From Verrucomicrobiota bacterium (GTDB lineage: Bacteria > Verrucomicrobiota > Verrucomicrobiia > Palsa-1439): a DNA stretch of 47,068 nucleotides. Within the stretch, counting starts at the first letter, position 1; each line of letters begins with the position of its first letter. A program made the position numbers and the translations under genes. Shown in pieces: positions 41,323 to 47,068 of the stretch. The notes under the pieces were generated by a model. The model was not told the DNA's origin. It made no database searches and worked only from the letters and a program-made list of their open reading frames with translations. The stretch spans positions 1 through 47,068 of the forward strand of contig PLZV01000053.1 in assembly GCA_003152315.1 (NCBI GenBank). Reading direction: 5' to 3'.

Positions 41323-44259
41323 ATGAAAAGAATTATCAGATCCAGCATCGTGCTACTCGCCGTCGCGCTCGCAACGGGCGCACAAGCGCAGTCGTTCACG
41401 TCAGGAAACCTTGTAATTTATCGCTTGGGCGGCAACGCGAGTGGAACCACTGCGGGCTCAACGTTGAGTAATGGAGGCGTATTGACCAACTGGGGCACCG
41501 CTGTATGGCTCGACGAATACACCACCAGCGGAACGTTTGTTCGTTCGCACTTGATGCCGACCAACTACTTCGGCGGCAACAGCCCGCTGATTGCCAATGG
41601 GACCGTATTTGGCGGTGGTTTGATCACCCGTTCCGTGGACGGCCGCTTCATAATGGTGAATGGTTACGGTGCGACATTGGGGCAGTTCTCGAACTCCGTT
41701 GAATCAACCTATGCCACAGAAGCTCCGCGCGTTATCGGTTTGGTTGACGGCAACGGCAAGGTTGACACGACAACCACCCAGACAAACTCCCTGGCCGACT
41801 TGGAGGACATGCGCAGTTCGGTCAGTCCCGATGGCACGAACCTTTGGTTTAGCGGCGACACCAGTGGTGTCCGCTACACGCCCCGAGGATCTCCGGCTGC
41901 CGTGCACTTTGGCGCGTCTGTCAATAATGTCCGCCAACTCCAGATTGCCAACAATCAGATCTACTACAGCACGCAATCCGGCCAGGGCGTCTACCTGCTG
42001 ACCAACAATACGCCCAATACCCTGCCGACCGTGACGAACAACGTCGGGGTCGGAATCCTTGCCGGCGTGACCAATTCCAGCCCGGAATCTTTTTTCTTTC
42101 TTAACCTGAGAGGTGGGCTGAGCGCGGATACGCTGTACGTGATCGATGGCACCGCCTTCAATGTGTATAAGTTTTCCTCGGCCGACGGCACCAATTGGTC
42201 CAACAATGGCTCCATTGAAACGGGGGCCGCGGTTGGGCTGACTGGTCAGATGCGAGTTGTTGGCACCACCACCAACGTGGATCTCTGGATGACCGGCGGC
42301 GGCGGCACCCTCTCCGGTGCTGACGGCTTGTATACCTTCACCGACGCAAGCGGTTACGGTGGAAACCCAGGTGGAAGTGCATTCGCTCCCATCGTAAGCG
42401 CACCCGGCGGGATATCGTTCCGAGGTGTCGCGCTCGCCCCGGTCGGTGGCGAGACATTCCCCGCCGGACCCGGTCAGATCTCCGTCGGGCCGGTGCTCGG
42501 ACTATTCTCCAGCGGATTGACCGGCTGTTCCGAATCAGGGACGCTGGCCTACTCCATCGGCAACTTCGGGACCGTCACGGTTAATTGGTCGGCAACCGCT
42601 GATCAATCCTGGGTAACCTTGACCCCGTCGAGCGGCACGTTGGCTCCCGGCATCGCTGCCACAGTCGTGGCTTCGTTCAATGGTTCCGTGACCAGTCTGC
42701 TTGCGGGTACCAATACGGCCAACATTACTTTTACCAACTCGACCGCCGCTCCGGATAATTTGGGGACGGCGGCACGTCAGGTCAGGCTGATCTTGGCCGA
42801 TCAGACGATCACGCCGTCAACCGCCTACAGCGCTGCTGGACAGCCTGGTGGTCCGTTCACCCCCGCGACCAAGGTCTACACGGTGAAAAACGGCTCTACA
42901 CCCATCACATTGACCGTCAGCAAGTCGGCCTCGTGGCTGAATCTCAGTGCGACCAGTGTCTCTTTGGGCGCGTGCGCGAGCACGAATATCACTGTATCGA
43001 TTAACACAGCGAACGCCAATGTCTTGTCGATTGGTACCTACTTGGATACGATCTCCTTCAGCAACAACACCGGCTTGATTGACACGCGCGGCGCTACTCT
43101 CGCCGTCGGGAACCAGTTCTTCTGTGATAACTTCAGTACGTTCATCCAGAACACCACCCTGGCTCCGCAGCAAGGTTGGACGCAGGTCACCGGAGAGACA
43201 GGCGTGAACCCAATTATGGTCACCAACGGGGCAGCTGTTGTCCCGGGTGGGGCAACTGGAATTAGCCAGGAAATTTACAAGAACTTCCCGCCAACCACGA
43301 ATAACTTGATATTCGTGGGGATGGTCATAACCGTCACCAACGCCCAGTCGGTGGACGTTACCTCGCCGGCGCGCGCGCTGTGTTGGTTTAACCAGTTAAA
43401 CGCTGGTAATTACGCCGTCGACTACGTCAGTATGAGGGATACTGGCACCAACACGTCGACGTTCGTGTTTGCTCTGCGCGGCGCGGACGGCGCCGGCGCG
43501 CCCTGGCAGTTTGGAACCACTCCTCTCAACTACGGGACGGCTTATCGCGTGATTCAAATGATTGACCCGAGAACGCAAGCGGGTGGGAACAGCAGTAATG
43601 TATGGCTCTGGGTTAATCCGAGCAGTCCGACGTTGAACCTCGGCACGACATACATGACTTTTACCAACCACTTGGTCTTTTCTCCAGATGCTGGTGTCGC
43701 GTCGTTCTCGATACAAAATTCATTTAGTGCTACGTCATTCACGCCGGGCTTGATGATCAAACAGATCTGCATTTCAACCAACTATACGGAGGTCTACAAC
43801 GACATTACTTCCGTCGCGCCTTCGGATCCGTTCACCACGTGGCAGGCGCAATACTTCACCGGTAGCCCCTTGAGTTCAGCCCCTGGCGCGGATCCACTGG
43901 GCAAAGGCATGAGCAACACCAATCAGTTCCTGGCGGGATTCAATCCCACCAATGCTGCGGCGTACGTCCATATCACCAGCATCTCCAAGACGAACGGTGG
44001 GACTGACATCCGGGTGGACTACCTGGGCGCCAGCGGTAATAGCAGCACCACGCCGCCCATGGCTTCCCGCACCAACGTGCTGGAGTTCACCGCGGGCACC
44101 GGCGGCGGGAATTACAGCAGCAACGGCTTCGCGAGCACCGGCCAGACCAACATCCTGAGTGGCGGGACCGGGCTTGGCACGTTGGCCAACATGGTGGATC
44201 CGGGCGGGGCTACAAACACTCCGTCACGATACTACCGCGTTCGCGTGTTGGTGCCGTAA
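41323..44259 (+). CDS. large secreted protein with BACON-like domains
   Basis: A 978-residue exported protein. The start at ATG 41323 gives a signal peptide (KRIIRSSIVLLAVALATGAQ, cleavage near AQA-QS). Residues ~20-400 look like a beta-propeller (NLVIYRLGG; LITRSVDGRFIMVNGYG; LYVIDGTAFNVYKFSSADGT). About 410-515 and 525-610 are two BACON-like beta-sandwich repeats (ATADQSWVTLTPSSGTLAPG; SKSASWLNLSATSVSLGACA). A lamin/LamG-like sandwich follows, then DPFTTWQAQYFTGS and the tail GGATNTPSRYYRVRVLVP shared with the relic at 558-752. Asn, Thr and Ser are very abundant, as in surface proteins of this group. Function unknown; probably carbohydrate binding or cell surface. A strong terminator follows. 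Confidence 0.8.
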   Translation: MKRIIRSSIVLLAVALATGAQAQSFTSGNLVIYRLGGNASGTTAGSTLSNGGVLTNWGTAVWLDEYTTSGTFVRSHLMPTNYFGGNSPLIANGTVFGGGLITRSVDGRFIMVNGYGATLGQFSNSVESTYATEAPRVIGLVDGNGKVDTTTTQTNSLADLEDMRSSVSPDGTNLWFSGDTSGVRYTPRGSPAAVHFGASVNNVRQLQIANNQIYYSTQSGQGVYLLTNNTPNTLPTVTNNVGVGILAGVTNSSPESFFFLNLRGGLSADTLYVIDGTAFNVYKFSSADGTNWSNNGSIETGAAVGLTGQMRVVGTTTNVDLWMTGGGGTLSGADGLYTFTDASGYGGNPGGSAFAPIVSAPGGISFRGVALAPVGGETFPAGPGQISVGPVLGLFSSGLTGCSESGTLAYSIGNFGTVTVNWSATADQSWVTLTPSSGTLAPGIAATVVASFNGSVTSLLAGTNTANITFTNSTAAPDNLGTAARQVRLILADQTITPSTAYSAAGQPGGPFTPATKVYTVKNGSTPITLTVSKSASWLNLSATSVSLGACASTNITVSINTANANVLSIGTYLDTISFSNNTGLIDTRGATLAVGNQFFCDNFSTFIQNTTLAPQQGWTQVTGETGVNPIMVTNGAAVVPGGATGISQEIYKNFPPTTNNLIFVGMVITVTNAQSVDVTSPARALCWFNQLNAGNYAVDYVSMRDTGTNTSTFVFALRGADGAGAPWQFGTTPLNYGTAYRVIQMIDPRTQAGGNSSNVWLWVNPSSPTLNLGTTYMTFTNHLVFSPDAGVASFSIQNSFSATSFTPGLMIKQICISTNYTEVYNDITSVAPSDPFTTWQAQYFTGSPLSSAPGADPLGKGMSNTNQFLAGFNPTNAAAYVHITSISKTNGGTDIRVDYLGASGNSSTTPPMASRTNVLEFTAGTGGGNYSSNGFASTGQTNILSGGTGLGTLANMVDPGGATNTPSRYYRVRVLVP

Positions 44260-44277
44260 CTAAAAAAATCGGAATCG

Positions 44278-44322
44278 AAAGCGCTGGTGTTCCTCAATCG
44301 GGGACACCAGCGCTTTTCTTTT
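44278..44322 (+). terminator. Rho-independent terminator
   Basis: AAAGCGCTGGTGT (44278-44290) and ACACCAGCGCTTT (44304-44316) pair perfectly over 13 bp around a 13-nt loop, followed by TCTTTT. It is 18 nt after the secreted-protein stop. Confidence 0.9.
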
Positions 44323-44390
44323 CAGCGGATGGATTGGAACGCTGCGGTGGCTCTTGTTCAGGGACGGAACGGGCAAAATCCAGCAGGCTG

Positions 44391-45872
44391 CTAGGGCAGG
44401 TCGGTATAACCCATCAGGTAGTGGTCGCACTCGCGGGCGGCGCCCCGTCCTTCATGGAAGGCCCAGACAACCAGGCTTTGCCCGCGGCGGCAGTCCCCCG
44501 CGGCGAACACACCCGGGATACTGGTCGTGTAGGCGCCGTGTAGCGCTTTCACGTTGGAGCGCTCGTCGCGCTCGACGCCCAACTGCTGAAGCAACTGGTC
44601 TTCCGGGCCGAGAAAGCCCATGGCAAGCAGCGCGAGTTGGCAGGGGACGATCTTTTCCGTGCCGGCAATCTCCTTGGGCACGAACCGCCCCTTCTCATCC
44701 TTTTGCCATTCGATCTGGACGATTTCGACTTCTTTCAGGCGGTCATGCTCGTCGCCAATGAAACGTCTTGCGGTCATGCAATAGACACGCGGATCATCCC
44801 CGAAAACCGCCTCGGCTTCTTCCTGGCCGTAATCCAGCCTGTAAACTTTCGGCCACTCGGGCCACGGGTTGTTTGCGGCTCGCTGGAGTGGCGGCTTCGG
44901 CAGAATCTCAAGCTGGACGAGACTCTTGCAGCCGTGGCGCATCGAGGTGCCCACGCAATCAGTGCCCGTGTCCCCGCCGCCGATGACCATGACGTCCTTA
45001 CCTTCGGCGGAAATAAACTCGCCGTTGCGATGGCCACTGAGCACGCTCTGCGTGTTAGTGGTGAGAAATTCCATCGCATAATGCACGCCCTTGAGTTGGC
45101 GGCCTGCGATCGGCAGATCGCGCGGCTTGGTGGCACCGGTGCAGAGGACGGTCGCGTGAAATTCCTCCAGTAGTTGTTTCGCGGGATAATTCTTTCCGAC
45201 CTCGGTTTTGGTGAGGAACTCCACCCCTTCCTGCGCGAGCAGGTCGATCCGGCGTTGGACGATGCTCTTGTCGAGCTTCATGTTGGGGATGCCATACATC
45301 AGCAACCCGCCGATGCGGTCGGCCCGCTCAAAGACGGTCACGGCGTGGCCCGCTCGGTTGAGCTGGGCCGCGGCGCAGAGACCGGCGGGGCCGGAACCGA
45401 TGATGGCCACGCGCTTGCCGGTGCGCGCCTTCGGCGGCTCGGCGATGACCCAGCCTTCGTCCCAGCCACGGTCGATGATCGCCACCTCGATGTTCTTGAT
45501 GGTAACAGCCGGTTCGTTGATGCCGAGCACGCACGAGCCCTCGCAAGGGGCGGGGCAGACGCGACCGGTGAACTCGGGGAAATTATTGGTCTTATGCAAC
45601 CGCCCGAGCGCTTCCTTCCACAGCCCGCGATACACGAGATCGTTCCATTCGGGTATCAGGTTGTTGATCGGGCACCCCGACGCCATGCCGCTGAGCAGGG
45701 AGCCGGTGTGGCAGAAGGGAACGCCACAATCCATGCAGCGCGCCCCCTGCTCCTGGAGTTTCGCGACGGGCATGTGCAGGTGGAATTCCTTCCAATCACG
45801 AATCCGCTCCTGCGACGGCCGGTCCGCCGGCAGCTCGCGTTTGATCTCCAGGAATCCAGTTGGTTTGCCCAT
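44391..45872 (-). CDS. gltD: glutamate synthase small subunit
   Basis: A 493-residue flavoprotein that passes electrons from NADPH to the large subunit for glutamate synthesis from glutamine and 2-oxoglutarate. The N-terminal Fe-S region has [12 protein letters not shown] and [16 protein letters not shown]; the FAD site is [17 protein letters not shown] (about 149-165); the NADPH site is [20 protein letters not shown] (about 292-311). Near the C-terminus [18 protein letters not shown] is the FAD-contacting stretch. Normal length. It follows gltB by 15 nt in the same operon. Confidence 0.95.
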   Translation of the reverse strand: MGKPTGFLEIKRELPADRPSQERIRDWKEFHLHMPVAKLQEQGARCMDCGVPFCHTGSLLSGMASGCPINNLIPEWNDLVYRGLWKEALGRLHKTNNFPEFTGRVCPAPCEGSCVLGINEPAVTIKNIEVAIIDRGWDEGWVIAEPPKARTGKRVAIIGSGPAGLCAAAQLNRAGHAVTVFERADRIGGLLMYGIPNMKLDKSIVQRRIDLLAQEGVEFLTKTEVGKNYPAKQLLEEFHATVLCTGATKPRDLPIAGRQLKGVHYAMEFLTTNTQSVLSGHRNGEFISAEGKDVMVIGGGDTGTDCVGTSMRHGCKSLVQLEILPKPPLQRAANNPWPEWPKVYRLDYGQEEAEAVFGDDPRVYCMTARRFIGDEHDRLKEVEIVQIEWQKDEKGRFVPKEIAGTEKIVPCQLALLAMGFLGPEDQLLQQLGVERDERSNVKALHGAYTTSIPGVFAAGDCRRGQSLVVWAFHEGRGAARECDHYLMGYTDLP

Positions 45873-45887
45873 TGTTTCTACCGCAAA

Positions 45888-47068
45888 TCAGTTCCCACCA
45901 ACGCGCGCCAGGCTGTGCGCATTTTCCTCGAAGGCGGCCATGACCGCTTCTTCGCCGCTCAGGCCGGCCTCTTTCACGCGCCGGGTCGCCTCGATGACGC
46001 GCTTGTAATCCTTTGGCATAACCTTCACAAACTTCGGCGCCATTTCGTCCCAAAGCTTCAGGATATTGCGCGCCCGCTCGCTGGCCGTGTACTCGGCGTG
46101 CCGCTGGATCATCGCGCGCACTTCCTGAATCTCCTCGGGGTCTTCCAGTTTCTCCAATCCGACCATCGCCGGGTTGCAGCGTTTCGGGAAATCACCGATC
46201 ACATCGAGCACGTAGGCGACACCTCCACTCATGCCCGCCGCAAAGTTGCGGCCGGTCGAGCCGAGCACCACCACGCGCCCGGCGGTCATATACTCGCAGC
46301 CATGATCGCCGACCGCTTCGACGACGGCGCGCACCCCGCTGTTGCGGACGCCGAATCGTTCGCCCGCCATGCCGCGGATGTACATCTCGCCGCCAGTGGC
46401 GCCGTAGAGCGCGACGTTACCGATGATGATGTTCTCCTCCGGCACGAATGTGGAACCCACAGGCGGATAGACGATGATCTTGCCGCCGCTGAGTCCTTTG
46501 CCCACGTAGTCGTTGGCGTCACCCTGAAGTGTCAGCGTCATGCCCTTGGGCATGAATGCGCCGAAACTCTGGCCCGCGCTGCCTTTGAAGTGCAGTTTGA
46601 TGGTGTCCTCGGGGAGGCCTTCCGGCCCGAAGCGGCGCGTGAGTTCGCTGCCCGTAATCGTGCCGACGACGCGGTTCGTGTTGCTGATCGGCAACGTTGC
46701 GCGGACTTTCTCACGTCGCGCCAGGGCCGGCTCGCAAAGTTTCAATAGCAACTGCTTGTCGAGCGACTGTTCCAGCCCGTGGTTCTGGTCAATCTGGCGG
46801 GACCGGCCCACGTCGGCGGCCACTTTCGGTTGGTAAAATACCTTCGAGAAATCCAGTCCGCGCGCCTTGTAGTGCCCGAGCGCCTTCTTCACGTCGAGAC
46901 GGTCAACGCGTCCGACCATTTCGAGAATCGTGCGGAACCCAAGCTGCGCCATCAATTCGCGCACTTCCTGCGCGATAAAACGCATGAAATTGACAACCGA
47001 CTGCGGATCGCCGGTGAATTTCGCGCGCAACTGCGGGTCCTGGGTGGCCACGCCGACCGGGCAGGTGT
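45888..47068 (-). CDS. gltB: glutamate synthase large subunit, C-terminal part
   Basis: The frame is open to the right edge; 393 residues of the C-terminus are visible. It begins with [14 protein letters not shown], the end of the FMN/Fe-S synthase domain, continues with the helical linker ([20 protein letters not shown]) and then the GXGXG beta-helix ([60 protein letters not shown]). The amidotransferase and most of the synthase domain lie outside the window. With gltD it forms GOGAT, the counterpart of the glnD-controlled glutamine synthetase. Confidence 0.95.
   Translation of the reverse strand, partial: TCPVGVATQDPQLRAKFTGDPQSVVNFMRFIAQEVRELMAQLGFRTILEMVGRVDRLDVKKALGHYKARGLDFSKVFYQPKVAADVGRSRQIDQNHGLEQSLDKQLLLKLCEPALARREKVRATLPISNTNRVVGTITGSELTRRFGPEGLPEDTIKLHFKGSAGQSFGAFMPKGMTLTLQGDANDYVGKGLSGGKIIVYPPVGSTFVPEENIIIGNVALYGATGGEMYIRGMAGERFGVRNSGVRAVVEAVGDHGCEYMTAGRVVVLGSTGRNFAAGMSGGVAYVLDVIGDFPKRCNPAMVGLEKLEDPEEIQEVRAMIQRHAEYTASERARNILKLWDEMAPKFVKVMPKDYKRVIEATRRVKEAGLSGEEAVMAAFEENAHSLARVGGN

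Noticed and set aside
45174-46748. 524-codon plus-strand frame over gltD and gltB
   Set aside because: Antisense of two well-recognised genes in GC-rich DNA; no domain in the translation.
1-47068. CRISPR array
   Set aside because: No regularly spaced direct repeats of 23-47 bp were seen; the only tandem repeats are the 18-nt coding units at 20021-20092.

Overview
The window is about 47 kb of GC-rich bacterial chromosome from a Gram-negative (diderm) organism. LPS and envelope genes (gmhA, an LptF/G permease, a LolA-like protein, outer-membrane proteins), an H-X9-DG pseudopilin, large secreted proteins ending in a shared tail, and many palindromic intergenic repeats containing GGGTTCGTTT together suggest Verrucomicrobiota, probably Pedosphaerales/Limisphaerales. 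That placement is inference; no rRNA or other marker is present. I found no tRNA, rRNA, CRISPR array, integrase or complete insertion sequence.

Layout. 1-1574: the cut N-terminus of a membrane protein, the relic tail of a secreted protein, and a repeat-rich spacer. 1575-9862: mostly housekeeping genes (LolA-like protein, gmhA, an alphaCTD-sigma4 fusion protein, LptF/G permease, pdxJ-acpS, a small conserved protein, glnD). 9887-13077: a three-gene membrane/outer-membrane operon on the minus strand, then a secreted glycosidase lying between two diverged ~100-bp direct repeats. 13457-16537: a 1026-residue WD40 - Ras-like GTPase - four-Cys - adenylate cyclase protein, the most unusual gene here. 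16538-17572: a spacer with a pirin remnant and several families of hairpin repeats. 17573-22305: a GAF-GAF histidine kinase, a coiled-coil/TPR secreted protein and a methyltransferase. 22306-26569: an accessory tract with unfamiliar genes, a stand-alone DnaB N-domain, a PD-(D/E)xK nuclease and a DEDDh exonuclease. 26729-34841: transketolase, aat, queA, a TerC-family protein and an HlyD/ABC export operon. 34838-40108: a sigma-54 activator divergent from a five-gene operon holding a rhombotarget-type lipoprotein and a rhombosortase-type rhomboid protease. 40475-47068: a pseudopilin, a BACON-type secreted protein with a clear terminator, and gltBD (gltB cut by the window end).

How the parts relate. 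Several translational couplings (4-nt overlaps) define operons: pdxJ-acpS, HlyD-ATPase-permease, DUF2157-GDYXXLXY. At least six genes (gmhA, pdxJ, glnD, the TPR protein, aat, terC) have sigma70-like -35/-10 boxes whose -10 ends only 6-8 nt before the start codon, which predicts leaderless mRNAs; other genes (transketolase, the pseudopilin, the 74-residue protein) have ordinary Shine-Dalgarno sites. The sigma-54 activator probably controls the rhombosortase operon through a GG-N10-GC element just upstream of it. Start codons were moved inward from the longest reading frame wherever a ribosome site, promoter or signal peptide favoured it.
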